Assembly: GCF_012396365.1 (NCBI RefSeq)
Contig: NZ_JAAXPG010000022.1
Coordinates: 62,001-126,000 of the forward strand
DNA length: 64,000 nucleotides
Source of the DNA: Nocardiopsis alborubida
Lineage (GTDB): Bacteria > Actinomycetota > Actinomycetes > Streptosporangiales > Streptosporangiaceae
Reading direction: 5' to 3'
Shown: one piece after another, positions 9,313 to 20,536 of the stretch
Position numbering within the stretch: position 1 is the first letter of the stretch
How the letters are laid out: each line of letters opens with the position of its first letter
Position numbers and translations under genes: made by a program
The notes under the pieces: generated by a model
What the model was told of the DNA's origin: nothing
The model's database searches: none
The model's input: only the letters and a program-made list of their open reading frames with translations

Positions 9313-10893
9313 GTGTCCGTTGGTGCTGAGAGCACGTTCGACACCGTTCTCGTCGTCGACTTCGGCGCGCAGTACGCGCAGCTGATCGCACGCCGGGTCC
9401 GCGAATGCCACGTGCACAGTGAGATCGTGCCCTCGACCATGCCCGTCGAGGAGATGCTCGCCAAGAAACCCAAGGCCATCATCCTCTCCGGCGGACCGTC
9501 GTCGGTCTACGCCGAGGGAGCCCCGAACCTGGGCCCCGAGCTGTTCGAGACCGGGGTGCCCACCTTCGGCATCTGCTACGGCTTCCAGGCGATGACCCGG
9601 GCCCTGGGCGGCACCGTCGCCAGGACCGACCTAAGTGAGTTCGGCCGCACCGAGCTGTCGGCGGTCACCGACTCCCTGCTGTTCGCCGGGATGCCCGCCG
9701 AGCAGCTGGTGTGGATGTCGCATGGCGACTCGGTGGTGGAGGCCCCCGAGGGCTTCGCCACGACCGCCAGCACCGCGGGGGCCCCGGTCGCCGCGTTCGA
9801 GCACACCGGCCGCAACCTCTTCGGCGTCCAGTTCCACCCCGAGGTCCTGCACACCGAGCACGGCCAGGAGGTGCTGCGGCGCTTCCTGTACGAGGGCGCC
9901 GGGTGCCGCCCCACCTGGACGATGGTGAACATCGTCGAGGAGCAGCTGGAGCGCATCCGCGAGCACATCGGTGACAAGCGCGTCATCTGCGCGCTGAGCG
10001 GCGGGGTGGACTCCGCCGTTGCCGGTGCCCTGGTGCAGCGCGCCGTCGGCGACCAGCTGACCTGCGTCTTCGTCGACCACGGCCTGCTGCGCAAGGGCGA
10101 GGCCGAGCAGGTGGAGAAGGACTTCGTCGCGATCACGGGCGCCAAGCTCAAGGTCGTGGACGCCGAGGAGCGGTTCCTGTCCGCACTGGCGGGGGTCACC
10201 GACCCGGAGGAGAAGCGCAAGATCATCGGCCGCGAGTTCATCCGCGTGTTCGAGCAGGCGGCCCGCGAGGTCGTCGCCGAGAGCGGCGAGACCGGCGCCG
10301 AGGTCGAGTTCCTGGTGCAGGGCACCCTCTACCCGGACGTGGTGGAGTCCGGCGGCGGGACCGGGACCGCCAACATCAAGTCCCACCACAACGTGGGCGG
10401 CCTGCCCGACGACCTCCAGTTCACGCTGGTGGAACCGCTGCGCGAGCTGTTCAAGGACGAGGTGCGCAAGGTCGGCGAGGAGCTGGGACTGCCCGCCGAG
10501 ATGGTCTGGCGCCAGCCCTTCCCCGGCCCCGGCCTGGGCATCCGCATCATCGGCGAGGTCACCCGCGAGCGCCTGGAGATCCTGCGCGAGGCCGACGCCA
10601 TCGCCCGCGAGGAGCTGACCCGCGCCGGGCTCGACCGGGACATCTGGCAGTGCCCGGTGGTGCTGCTCGCCGACGTGCGGTCGGTGGGCGTGCAGGGCGA
10701 CGGGCGCACCTACGGCCACCCGGTCGTGCTGCGCCCGGTCAGCAGCGAGGACGCCATGACCGCCGACTGGTCGCGCGTGCCCTACGACGTGCTGGCCAGG
10801 ATCTCCAACCGGATCACCAACGAGGTGCGCGAGATCAACCGGGTGACGCTGGACGTGACCAGCAAGCCCCCGGGCACCATCGAGTGGGAGTAG
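9313..10893 (+). CDS. guaA: GMP synthase (glutamine-hydrolysing)
   Basis: A 526-residue enzyme converting XMP, ATP and glutamine to GMP, the last step of guanine nucleotide synthesis. The N-terminal class I glutamine amidotransferase domain (1-200) has the oxyanion segment SGGPSSVY, nucleophile C88 in GICYGFQAM and the FHPEV histidine/glutamate. The ATP-pyrophosphatase P-loop is [11 protein letters not shown], and the C-terminal dimerisation domain ends with the diagnostic [12 protein letters not shown] 9313 gives a normal N-terminus ([20 protein letters not shown]). It is monocistronic, followed by a very strong terminator. Confidence 0.97.
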   Translation: MSVGAESTFDTVLVVDFGAQYAQLIARRVRECHVHSEIVPSTMPVEEMLAKKPKAIILSGGPSSVYAEGAPNLGPELFETGVPTFGICYGFQAMTRALGGTVARTDLSEFGRTELSAVTDSLLFAGMPAEQLVWMSHGDSVVEAPEGFATTASTAGAPVAAFEHTGRNLFGVQFHPEVLHTEHGQEVLRRFLYEGAGCRPTWTMVNIVEEQLERIREHIGDKRVICALSGGVDSAVAGALVQRAVGDQLTCVFVDHGLLRKGEAEQVEKDFVAITGAKLKVVDAEERFLSALAGVTDPEEKRKIIGREFIRVFEQAAREVVAESGETGAEVEFLVQGTLYPDVVESGGGTGTANIKSHHNVGGLPDDLQFTLVEPLRELFKDEVRKVGEELGLPAEMVWRQPFPGPGLGIRIIGEVTRERLEILREADAIAREELTRAGLDRDIWQCPVVLLADVRSVGVQGDGRTYGHPVVLRPVSSEDAMTADWSRVPYDVLARISNRITNEVREINRVTLDVTSKPPGTIEWE

Positions 10894-10942
10894 CCCCTCC
10901 CGGGGGGTGAACCCCCGGAAGGGCGGGCCTCCCCGAGGCAGC

Positions 10943-10986
10943 GGACGGGCCCGGGGTGACGACGCGTCGTCACCCCGGGCCCGTCC
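10943..10986. terminator. Perfect 44-base palindrome after guaA
   Basis: 22 bases (10943-10964, starting GGACGGGCC and ending GACGACG) are the exact reverse complement of 10965-10986, followed by GTTCGTTTCGG. It lies 50 bases after guaA and before the convergent kinase gene (ends 11207), so it can act as a bidirectional terminator. The rest of 10894-11206 shows no gene. Confidence 0.75.
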
Positions 10987-11206
10987 GTTCGTTTCGGCGG
11001 TGCCGCCCCGGGCGCCGGTTGTCCACAGGCGCGGACCGGGGGTGGCGGAGCGGGGCGCGGATGCGGTGTCCTGGATGTACGGGGGGTTTCCCACCCCGTC
11101 GGCACGGTGCTGCCCTCCGGCAGGTCCATCCCGCCCCGGGCCGCTCCGGTACGTCCCGGCCTGCTGCGGTCCCGTCGGCCTGCTGTGGTCCCGCTCGGCC
11201 CCGGGC

Positions 11207-13171
<1,965 letters not shown>

Positions 13172-13362
13172 GCGACCCTCCCCGACGGTGTCCAAACTCC
13201 GCCTTGCCCCAAGGTAGCGGTGTTTGTGCCCGGTTTCCCACTCACGGGCCTGATTGGGCCGTTCTGGGGACGGGCGGAAACTGACATGACAGTGGTGACG
13301 ATCCCCGAACCGCGTCCGGGGTTCCCGTTTTCCTCTGACGGCGTACGCGCCGACGGGAGGCG

Positions 13363-13400
13363 GTGAACACACCGACGCCCCTTGAGGGCACTGTGTTCAC
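13363..13400. promoter_or_regulatory. Inverted repeat upstream of ispE
   Basis: GTGAACACA (13363-13371) is exactly repeated in inverted form as TGTGTTCAC (13392-13400), separated by 20 bases and ending 33 bases before the ispE start. It lies in the divergent kinase/ispE promoter region. It could be a two-site operator or a leader stem; no regulator is assigned. Confidence 0.45.
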
Positions 13401-13433
13401 GCAAGGTGGGGGTTCCTTTACGATTGGGGACTC

Positions 13434-14417
13434 GTGACCGTTAATACCACCGTAACCGTGCGGGTCCCCGCGAAGGTGAACCTCCAGTTGGCGGTGGGGC
13501 CCAGACGTGAGGACGGGTTCCACGACCTCGTCAACGTGTTCCACGCCGTCTCGCTGTTCGATGAGGTTACCGTCAAGGCGGCTTCCTCGCGCCGACCGAG
13601 CCCGCCCGGCGGTGTCGGATCCGCCGCCTCCGAGGTCTTCGCCGGACTGACCGCGGGCGGTGCGCTGGGGTCCCACCTGTCCCGTGTGCCCCTGGACGGG
13701 TCCAACCTGGCCGCGCGCGCCGTGACCCTGCTGGCGGAGCGGACCGGCCGGGGTTTCCCGGTCACGGTCCACCTGGACAAGCACATCCCGGTGGCGGGAG
13801 GCATGGCCGGGGGCAGCGCGGACGCCGCGGCCGCCCTGCTGGCCTGCGACCGCCTGTGGGGCTGCGGCCTGCCCCTGGAGGAGCTGGTGGGGTACGCGGC
13901 CGACCTGGGCAGCGACGTGCCCTTCGCGCTGTTGGGCGCCACCGCGGTGGGCATGGGGCGGGGGGAGATCCTGCGGCCGATGACCAGCCCGGGAAGGTTC
14001 CGGTGGGTCTTCGCGCTGTCGGCGCACGGGCTGTCCACGGCCAGCGTGTTCGCCGAGTACGACCGCATCCGACCGGACGCCCCCGAACCCCGGCGGGACC
14101 GTGTGCTGGCCGACGCGCTCGTCAGCGGCGATCCGGCGGCCCTGGGCGCGGCGCTGACCAACGACCTCCAGGAGGCCGCGCTCTCGCTGCTGCCGGAACT
14201 GGAACGCACCCTCAAGACCGGCGCAGGAGCGGGAGCCCTGGGATCCCTGGTGTCGGGGTCCGGTCCGACCTGCGCCTTCCTGGTCGGCGGGGGCGGCGAG
14301 GAGGAGTCGGTCGTCGCGGAGCGGGAGGCCGCGGTGGTGGCGGCGCTGGAGGGCAGCGGACTGTGCGAGCAGGTCGTGACGGCGTACGGGGACGTCCCCG
14401 GGGCCACCGTCCTGTGA
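13434..14417 (+). CDS. ispE: 4-diphosphocytidyl-2-C-methyl-D-erythritol kinase
   Basis: A 327-residue GHMP-family kinase of the MEP isoprenoid pathway; it phosphorylates CDP-methylerythritol. Family marks are the N-terminal VRVPAKVNLQLAVGPRREDGFHDL, the ATP-binding loop PVAGGMAGGSADAAAALL, LGSDVPFALLG and the C-terminal GSLVSGSGPTCAFL. GTG 13434 gives the expected N-terminus. In other actinobacteria the gene follows rpf and ksgA and is itself followed by an ABC-F gene. Here a kinase gene replaces the upstream neighbours, and about 7 kb of sugar-utilisation genes separate it from the ABC-F gene. Confidence 0.95.
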   Translation: MTVNTTVTVRVPAKVNLQLAVGPRREDGFHDLVNVFHAVSLFDEVTVKAASSRRPSPPGGVGSAASEVFAGLTAGGALGSHLSRVPLDGSNLAARAVTLLAERTGRGFPVTVHLDKHIPVAGGMAGGSADAAAALLACDRLWGCGLPLEELVGYAADLGSDVPFALLGATAVGMGRGEILRPMTSPGRFRWVFALSAHGLSTASVFAEYDRIRPDAPEPRRDRVLADALVSGDPAALGAALTNDLQEAALSLLPELERTLKTGAGAGALGSLVSGSGPTCAFLVGGGGEEESVVAEREAAVVAALEGSGLCEQVVTAYGDVPGATVL

Positions 14418-14500
14418 CCTAAATCACTGCTGCTTCTCCTGGTCGGAGACGGTCCGCGCCAGTTGACCTCAACCTTTGTTTGGGTTCAACACTGGTGGAC

Positions 14501-15205
14501 ATGACGACCGCAACCGCCCTCTCGCGCTACGCCGACCTGCCGGCCCTCATCGGACTCATGGAGGGTGACGAGAAGCACAACGGAGCGGCCCACTCGACGC
14601 TCGACGTCGTGTGGGTGCTCTACGACCGTGTGCTGTCCGTCACTCCGGAGACCGCCGACGATCCGGCCCGGGACCGGTTCCTGCTCTCCAAGGGCCACGG
14701 TCCCGCCGCCTTCTACGCCGTGCTCGCTGCCAAGGGCTTCCTGGACGTGCCGACGCTGCGCGGCTGGACCGCCTTCGACTCCCCGCTCGGCCACCACCCG
14801 GACCGGCTGCTCGTGCCGGGGGCGGAGATCGGCAGCGGGTCGCTCGGCCACGGACTGCCCCTGGGGCTGGGCAGCGCGCTCGGACTGCGCGCCCAGGGGA
14901 TCCGCCGCCCCGACGGCGCGCGGCCCCGCGTCGTGGTGCTCGTCGGCGACGGCGAGCTCGACGAGGGCAGCAACCACGAGGCCATCGCGGTCGCCGGACG
15001 GCTCGGCGCGGACAACCTCACCGTCGTCGCCGTGGACAACGCCTCCGCCAGCCACGGCTGGCCGGGCGGGATCGGCGCCCGCTTCGAGACCGAGGGCTGG
15101 GAGGCCCGCGACGTCTCCGGACGCGACCACGACGCCCTGTACGGGGCGCTCACCCGCCCCCACCCCGGACGGCCGCTGGCCGTCGTCGCCCGCGTCCGTT
15201 CCTAG
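14501..15205 (+). CDS. Transketolase, N-terminal (ThDP-binding) subunit
   Basis: A 234-residue protein matching the first half of transketolase: LLSKGHGPAAFYAVLAAKG, GSGSLGHGLPLGLGSALG and the ThDP/metal motif VVLVGDGELDEGSNHEA. The second half is a separate gene 9 bases downstream. Split transketolases occur in several sugar catabolic clusters (for example apulose-4-phosphate transketolase) and transfer a two-carbon unit between ketose and aldose phosphates. The start ATG 14501 is preceded by TTGACCTCAACC and a GGGTTCAAC that may be operator-related. The separate transketolase, binding protein, dehydrogenase and SorC regulator suggest catabolism of one pentose or polyol, but the substrate is not evident. 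Confidence 0.9.
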   Translation: MTTATALSRYADLPALIGLMEGDEKHNGAAHSTLDVVWVLYDRVLSVTPETADDPARDRFLLSKGHGPAAFYAVLAAKGFLDVPTLRGWTAFDSPLGHHPDRLLVPGAEIGSGSLGHGLPLGLGSALGLRAQGIRRPDGARPRVVVLVGDGELDEGSNHEAIAVAGRLGADNLTVVAVDNASASHGWPGGIGARFETEGWEARDVSGRDHDALYGALTRPHPGRPLAVVARVRS

Positions 15206-15214
15206 GAGAGCCCC

Positions 15215-16114
15215 ATGCGTGACACCTTCGCCGCCACCGTCAACCGGGCCATGGACACCGACCCACGCCTGGCCGTCGTCCTGGCCGCCATCTCGGCGGG
15301 CATGTTCCGGGGCGCCGCCGCCCGCCACCCCGGGCGGGTGATCGACGTGGGCATCCGCGAGCAGGCCATGATCGGCGTGGCCGGGGGACTGGCCCTGACC
15401 GGGATGCGCCCGGTCGTGCACAGCTACGCGCCGTTCCTGGTGGAGCGGCCCTTCGAACAGGTCAAGCTGGACCTGGGACACCAGGGCGTCGGCGCCGTCC
15501 TGGTGAGCATCGGCGGCTCCTACGACGCCGCGGAGGAGGGGCGCACCCACCAGGCGCCCGGTGACGTGGCGCTGCTGGACACCCTGCCGGGCTGGACCGT
15601 GTACGCGCCCGGGCACCCCGACGAGGTGCGCGCCGCCCTGGAGGCCGCCCTGCCCGGTGAGGACCGCGTGTACGTGCGGCTGTCGGGGACCTCCAACCGC
15701 GCGGCGATGCCGTTGGACGGACGCCTCAGCGTGGTGCGGACGGGCTCGCCGCGCTCGGCCGGGGTGGTGGTGGCGGTCGGGCCGATGCTGGACCGGGTGC
15801 TGGAGGCCACAGCCGGCCTGGACGTGACGGTCGCCTACACGGCCGCCGTGCGCCCCTTCGACCGTGAGGGGCTGAGCGCGATCGTCGGCGCGGCGGGCAA
15901 CGCCGACGTGCTGGTGGTGGAGCCCTACCTGAGCGGGACCTCGGCGCACGAGGTCGCCGCGGCGCTGGCCGACCGTCGCCACCGCCAGCTGGGCCTGGGC
16001 GTGGCCCGGGACCGCGAGGTGCGCGCCTACGGGACCCCGGCGCAGCACGCCCGGGCGCACGGGCTGGACGCCGAGGGCATCGCCAAGTCCGCCCGGGCCT
16101 TCTTCCTGGTGTGA
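15215..16114 (+). CDS. Transketolase, C-terminal (Pyr and C-terminal domain) subunit
   Basis: A 299-residue partner of the preceding gene. The pyrimidine-binding domain contains VIDVGIREQAMIGVAGGLAL, including the catalytic Glu of the IxEQ motif, and SYAPFLVERPFEQVKLDL. The C-terminal third is the regulatory domain (VVVEPYLSGTSAHEVA). ATG 15215 follows AGGAGA with suitable spacing. The two subunits should form one heteromeric enzyme. A GC hairpin (16143-16173) separates it from the convergent ABC permease gene. Confidence 0.9.
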   Translation: MRDTFAATVNRAMDTDPRLAVVLAAISAGMFRGAAARHPGRVIDVGIREQAMIGVAGGLALTGMRPVVHSYAPFLVERPFEQVKLDLGHQGVGAVLVSIGGSYDAAEEGRTHQAPGDVALLDTLPGWTVYAPGHPDEVRAALEAALPGEDRVYVRLSGTSNRAAMPLDGRLSVVRTGSPRSAGVVVAVGPMLDRVLEATAGLDVTVAYTAAVRPFDREGLSAIVGAAGNADVLVVEPYLSGTSAHEVAAALADRRHRQLGLGVARDREVRAYGTPAQHARAHGLDAEGIAKSARAFFLV

Positions 16115-16142
16115 CCCTGTCGCCGGTGTGAGGCCCGGACCC

Positions 16143-16173
16143 GCCCGGGGCCCCGCGCGGCGCGGCCCCGGGC
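16143..16173. terminator. Hairpin between convergent transketolase and permease genes
   Basis: GCCCGGGGCC (16143-16152) pairs with GGCCCCGGGC (16164-16173). It lies 29 bases after one stop and 15 bases beyond the other, so it may serve both. Confidence 0.6.
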
Positions 16174-16187
16174 TCCCCTCGCGCCTG

Positions 16188-17084
16188 TTACTTGACGGCG
16201 CCCATCGACAGGCCGCGCACGAGCTGGCGCTGGGCCGTCCAGCCGATCACCACGATGGGCAGCGAGGCCATGACGGCGGCCGCCGCCAGCTGCGCCACGA
16301 ACAGCCCCTCGCTCGTGATGAAGCCGGTCAGGAACACCGGGACGGTCGCGGCCCGGGCGGCGGTGAGGTTGACGGCGAAGAAGAACTCGTTCCAGGCGAA
16401 GATCATGCAGATCAGCGCGGTCGCCGCGATGCCCGGGGCCATCACCGGCATCATCACCGACCACAGCACGCGTGCCAGCCCGGCGCCCTCCACCCGGGCC
16501 GCCTCCACGATCGCCTTGGGCACCTCCAGGAAGAACGACCGCAGCATCCACACCGCGATGGGCAGGTTCATCGCCGTGTACAGCACCACCAGGGTCCACA
16601 CGTTGTCCAGCATCGACAGTTGCGAGGCGGCGACGTAGATCGGCACCACGACCGCCACCACCGGCAGCATCTTCGTCGAGATGAAGAAGAACAGCACGTC
16701 CTGGGTCCGCTTGACCGGGGCCACCGACAGCGCGTAGGCGGCGGGCAGCCCGAGCAGCAGCACCAGGAGCGTGGACGCCAGGGTGGCGATCACCGAGTTG
16801 CCCAGGTACGGCAGGAAGTCCGCCCCCAGGACGGTGGAGAACCGGTCCAGCGTCGGCTGGAAGAAGAGCGTCGGCGGGTCGGTCGCGGCCTGGTTCTCCT
16901 CCTTGAACGCCGTCAGCACCAGCCACAGCACCGGGAACACGAAGACCAGTCCCACGGCCCACGTGAACACGGTGAGGGCGGCGCTCCCCAGACGGGCCCG
17001 GGAGCGGCGGGCCCCGCGCGGCGCTCGTGCGGCGACGGCGCCGCCTCCGGCGCCCACGGGGCGTTCGGGGGCTCGGGCGGTCAC
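16188..17084 (-). CDS. Sugar ABC transporter permease, MalG-like
   Basis: A 298-residue membrane protein with six TM segments and the EAA loop typical of binding-protein-dependent importers (VEAARVEGAGLARVLWSVMMPVM in the cytoplasmic loop). It resembles the second permease of CUT1 carbohydrate importers, ending RQLVRGLSMGAVK, a very common C-terminus in this group. GTG 17084 overlaps the first permease's stop (GTGA). It should pair with that permease. No ATP-binding subunit is encoded in the cassette, so a shared ATPase such as MsiK elsewhere in the genome is probably used. Confidence 0.92.
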   Translation of the reverse strand: MTARAPERPVGAGGGAVAARAPRGARRSRARLGSAALTVFTWAVGLVFVFPVLWLVLTAFKEENQAATDPPTLFFQPTLDRFSTVLGADFLPYLGNSVIATLASTLLVLLLGLPAAYALSVAPVKRTQDVLFFFISTKMLPVVAVVVPIYVAASQLSMLDNVWTLVVLYTAMNLPIAVWMLRSFFLEVPKAIVEAARVEGAGLARVLWSVMMPVMAPGIAATALICMIFAWNEFFFAVNLTAARAATVPVFLTGFITSEGLFVAQLAAAAVMASLPIVVIGWTAQRQLVRGLSMGAVK

Positions 17085-18037
17085 GAGCTCACCTCCTGTG
17101 CGTTCATGAACGTGCGGAAGATCAGCCGCAGGGCCAGCGTCGCCACGATGATGGTGCCGACCACCACCACGACGCCCATGGCCGCGGACTGGCCGATGTC
17201 GAACCCGAGGAAGGTCCGCTGGTAGACGTAGAAGGGCAGGTTGGAGCTGGCGGTGCCCGGTCCGCCCTGGGTCATCATGTAGATCGTGTCGAAGGTGTTC
17301 ACCACGTAGACCGACCCCAGCAGCACGCCCAGCTCGATGTAGCGGCGCAGGTGCGGCAGGGTGATCCAGGCGAACATCTGCCACCGGGACGCGCCGTCGA
17401 CCTGGCCCGCCTCCAGCACGTCACCGCCCTGGCTCTGGAGCCCCGCCAGCACCAGCAGCATCATGAACGGCGTCCACTGCCAGACCAGCGCGGCCACCAC
17501 CGACAGCACCGGCGCCTGGGAGACCCAGTCGAACGACTCGACCCCGAACGGCGACAGCACGAAGTTCACCAGGCCGAACACCGGCTCCAGCATGATGTGC
17601 TTCCACAGCAGCGCCGTGGCCACGGGCAGGATCAGGAACGGGGTGATGACGAGCGTGCGCACCACGCCGCGCCCCCGGAACCTCCGGTCCAGCAGCAGCG
17701 CCAGTCCGATGCCCAGCAGCATCGCCACCACGACGCAGGAGGCGGTGATCAGCACCGTGTTCGCCGCCGCGCCCAGGAACTGCCGGTCGGTGAAGACCGC
17801 CGCGTAGTTGGCCAGGCCCACCCACGCCTGGGAGTCCGGCCGCAGCAGGTTCCACGAGCGCAGCGAGTACACGACCGTCGCCAGGAACGGCAGCTGGGTG
17901 ACGACCAGCATGAACACCAGGGCGGGCAGCAACGGGGCCCTGCGGGCCCATCCGCCCCCGCCGCGGCTCCGCCTCGGCCGCTCGGGCGGTGTCGGTGCCG
18001 CGGGCGCCTCGCGCGCGGGCGCTGTCACAGCGCTCAT
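17081..18037 (-). CDS. Sugar ABC transporter permease, MalF-like
   Basis: A 318-residue permease with a basic, proline-rich N-terminal tail, six TM segments and an EAA-type loop (VLEAGQVDGASRWQMFAWITLPHL). QVDGAS is the expected conserved glycine region. It starts at ATG 18037, overlapping the binding-protein stop as ATGA. Typical of CUT1 polyol/oligosaccharide importers such as those for sorbitol or mannitol. It forms the channel with the downstream permease. Confidence 0.92.
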   Translation of the reverse strand: MSAVTAPAREAPAAPTPPERPRRSRGGGGWARRAPLLPALVFMLVVTQLPFLATVVYSLRSWNLLRPDSQAWVGLANYAAVFTDRQFLGAAANTVLITASCVVVAMLLGIGLALLLDRRFRGRGVVRTLVITPFLILPVATALLWKHIMLEPVFGLVNFVLSPFGVESFDWVSQAPVLSVVAALVWQWTPFMMLLVLAGLQSQGGDVLEAGQVDGASRWQMFAWITLPHLRRYIELGVLLGSVYVVNTFDTIYMMTQGGPGTASSNLPFYVYQRTFLGFDIGQSAAMGVVVVVGTIIVATLALRLIFRTFMNAQEVSS

Positions 18038-19392
18038 CGGTCGTCCTCCTTGTAGGTCTCACCGACGGCCTCGGCGTACTCCTGGCTCTGCTCCAGCGCC
18101 TGCTCGACGGTGATCTGCCCGGCTATGGCCGCGCTCAGCTGCTGGCTGACCCGGGTGCCCAGGTCCTGGAACTCGGGGATGGCGAGGAAGCCGATGCCCT
18201 CGTAGGGGACCGGGCGCGTGCCCGGGTCCTCGGGGTCGGCGCGCTGGATGCCCTGGAGCATGGGCTCGGCGTAGGCCCGCGCGACCTCCTGGTACTCGGG
18301 GACCTCGAACGTGGAGAGCCGGTTGCCGGGCGGTACCCGCTGCCAGCCGTACTCCTCGGCGACGGTGCGGACGTAGTCCTTGTCGGTCATCCACTCCAGG
18401 AACGCCCACGCCTCCTCCTTGTGCTCGGAGGTGGAGGGGACGCCCAGCGCCCAGGTGTAGAGCCAGCCGCCGTAGTCGGTCTCGGCCACCGGTGCCGCGG
18501 CGTAGCCGTTGAGCCCGGCCACGGTCGCGGAGTCCGGGTCCTCGATGGTGCTGACCATGGAGGTGGAGTCGTAGAACATGGCCGCCCGGCCCTGGGAGTA
18601 GCGGTTCAGGCAGTCCCCGAACCCGCTGTTGGCGGCGCCCGGCTGGCCGTGCTCGCGTGCCAGGCCCACGTAGAACTCGGCCGCGCGCCGGAACTCGGGG
18701 GAGTCGATCTCGGCGTTCCACTCCTCGTCGTACCAGCGTCCGCCGAAGGTGTTCAGGACGCTGTTGAAGGGGCTCAGCACCTCGCCCCAGCCCGCGAGGC
18801 CGCGCAGGCAGATCCCCGAGACCCCCGGCTCCACGCCGTCGAGCTCGGCGGCCAGGTCCGCCACCTCCTCCCAGGTGGGGTTCTCCGGCATCTCCACGCC
18901 GGCCTCCTCGAACAGGTCCTTCCGGTAGGCGAGGAAGGAGGACTCGCCGTAGAAGGGCACCGAGTACATGTCGCCCTCGTAGGACAGGTCCTCCCTGATG
19001 GAGGGGACGAAGTCCTCGTGGTCGTAGTCCCCGGCGGCGTCGATGGAGGGCTGTAGGTTCTCCAACCAGCCGTACTCGGCCCACTGGCGGGTCTCGTAGT
19101 TGCTGATCATGACGACGTCGAACTCGCCCCCGCCGGTGGCCACGGAGGTGGTGATCTTGGCGCGGGCCTCGTTCTCCGGCAGGGACACGAAGTCGATCCC
19201 GATGCCGGGGTGCTCCTCGCGGAACCGCGCCTCCAGGGAGATCGCGTCCTGCATCTGCGGGTTGGACACGATCGCGACGGTCAGCCGGACGGTGCCGTCA
19301 TCGGAGGAGAGGGCGCCCATTCCGGCGCACCCGGTGAGCAGCAGTCCGGAGGCGGCCGCGGCGGTCGCCCGGACGGCGTAGGTGGTGTGCAC
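18034..19392 (-). CDS. Sugar ABC transporter substrate-binding lipoprotein
   Basis: A 452-residue extracytoplasmic solute-binding protein (family 1). A signal peptide ends in the lipobox LLLTGC (C22), so it is lipid-anchored. The mature protein shows the usual features: VRLTVAIVSNPQMQDAISLEARFREEHPGI at the start, FDVVMISNYETRQWAEYGWL, MYSVPFYGESSFLAYRKDLF and EEAWAFLEWMTD. The group with NYE.RQWA-type segments includes polyol-binding proteins, so a polyol is a reasonable but unproven ligand. GTG 19392 starts the gene; it is 18 bases downstream of the dehydrogenase gene, so dehydrogenase, binding protein and permeases form one operon. Confidence 0.92.
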   Translation of the reverse strand: MHTTYAVRATAAAASGLLLTGCAGMGALSSDDGTVRLTVAIVSNPQMQDAISLEARFREEHPGIGIDFVSLPENEARAKITTSVATGGGEFDVVMISNYETRQWAEYGWLENLQPSIDAAGDYDHEDFVPSIREDLSYEGDMYSVPFYGESSFLAYRKDLFEEAGVEMPENPTWEEVADLAAELDGVEPGVSGICLRGLAGWGEVLSPFNSVLNTFGGRWYDEEWNAEIDSPEFRRAAEFYVGLAREHGQPGAANSGFGDCLNRYSQGRAAMFYDSTSMVSTIEDPDSATVAGLNGYAAAPVAETDYGGWLYTWALGVPSTSEHKEEAWAFLEWMTDKDYVRTVAEEYGWQRVPPGNRLSTFEVPEYQEVARAYAEPMLQGIQRADPEDPGTRPVPYEGIGFLAIPEFQDLGTRVSQQLSAAIAGQITVEQALEQSQEYAEAVGETYKEDDR

Positions 19393-19410
19393 GTTCGCTG
19401 CCTTCCCGGG

Positions 19411-20412
19411 TCAGGCGGTCTCGTCGGGGACGATCTGGACCTTCACCCCGGTGCCCGCGCGCATCATGGCCAGCGCCTCGGGGAACTTCTCCAGGGGCAG
19501 GGCGTCGGTGAGCAGCGGAGCGGTGCGCACGGCGCCGGCGCTGATGAGGTCCACGGCCGCCCCGTAGCTGTTCAGCACCGCCATGGAGCCCACGACGGTG
19601 ATCTCGTCGTTGTAGATCCGAAACGGCGACAGCGCCACGCGGGCGGCCTCGTCGGCGACCCCGAAGACCAGCAGGCGCCCGCCCCGCCTCAGCGAGTCGA
19701 AGGCCGCCTCGATGGCCGGGGGCGCGCCCGTGACGTCCACCGCGGCGTCGAAGCGCTCGTCGCCCAACCCGGACGTGTCCGTCGCGGTGGCGGCGGCGCC
19801 CAGGTCGGCCGCGATGGCCAGGCGGCGGGTGTTGCGGTCGACCACGGTCACGCGGGCGCCGGAGTTCTGCAGCAGCTGCTGGAGGAGCAGGCCCATGGTC
19901 CCGGCGCCCACCACCAGGAAGCGCTCGCCGTTCTCCACCCCGATGCGCCGGACACCGTGGACGGCGCACGAGAGCGGCTCGACCAGGGCGCCCTCGCGCA
20001 TGCTCACCGAGTCGGGCAGGCGGTAGCAGTTGGCGGCGGGGACGGCCACGTACTCGGCGAACGCGCCGTCCACGGTGTCGCCGATCGCGCCCCAGTTGGC
20101 GCACAGGTTGCCCCGCCCGGCGCGGCAGTACTCGCAGTGCCCGCAGAACAGGGAGGGGTCCACGGCCACCCGGTCGCCCGGGCGCAGGTCCCCCGGGGCG
20201 CTCTCGCCGACGGCCGTGACCGTTCCGGCGAACTCGTGCCCGGGCACCAGCGGGTAGGGGCTGGGCGGGAACTCGCCGTCGGCGATGTGCAGGTCCGTCC
20301 CGCAGATCCCGCAGGCGCCGACCCGGACCACCACGCCGTCGGCGGCGGGGCGGGGGTCGGGGCGGTCCCCCACGGTGACGGAGCCCGGTTCGGTGATGAT
20401 GGCGGCACGCAC
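19411..20412 (-). CDS. Zinc-dependent alcohol/polyol dehydrogenase (MDR family)
   Basis: A 333-residue medium-chain dehydrogenase. Catalytic zinc site: CGICGTDLH and GHEFAGTV. Structural zinc cysteines: CGHCEYCRAGRGNLC. The NAD-binding Rossmann loop is VVGAGTMGLLLQQLL with the acidic VVDRN after it, which favours NAD(H). Similar enzymes oxidise sorbitol, threonine or other polyols. It is the first gene of the minus-strand ABC operon, starting with GTG 20412 behind GGGAGG, and is divergent from the SorC-family regulator. A plausible role is oxidation of an imported polyol to the ketose that is then phosphorylated and processed by the transketolase. Confidence 0.9.
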   Translation of the reverse strand: MRAAIITEPGSVTVGDRPDPRPAADGVVVRVGACGICGTDLHIADGEFPPSPYPLVPGHEFAGTVTAVGESAPGDLRPGDRVAVDPSLFCGHCEYCRAGRGNLCANWGAIGDTVDGAFAEYVAVPAANCYRLPDSVSMREGALVEPLSCAVHGVRRIGVENGERFLVVGAGTMGLLLQQLLQNSGARVTVVDRNTRRLAIAADLGAAATATDTSGLGDERFDAAVDVTGAPPAIEAAFDSLRRGGRLLVFGVADEAARVALSPFRIYNDEITVVGSMAVLNSYGAAVDLISAGAVRTAPLLTDALPLEKFPEALAMMRAGTGVKVQIVPDETA

Positions 20413-20439
20413 GGTTGGGAACCTCCCGTTGGACGCTCA

Positions 20440-20473
20440 TGTGAGCGACATGAGTCACAGATGTTTCGAACAT
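20440..20473. promoter_or_regulatory. Candidate operators between dehydrogenase operon and SorC-family regulator
   Basis: Two dyads sit in the 124-bp divergent region: TGTGA (20440-20444) facing TCACA (20455-20459), and ATGTT-TCG-AACAT (20461-20473). Both are good candidates for binding by the adjacent regulator, controlling the ABC operon and its own gene. A -10-like TACACT (20522-20527) lies 9 bases before the regulator start. Confidence 0.5.
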
Positions 20474-20536
20474 TGAACGCCCATCGGAAACGCGCTGTCA
20501 ATGGATGGGAGCACATTCGAGTACACTCCTGCACGT

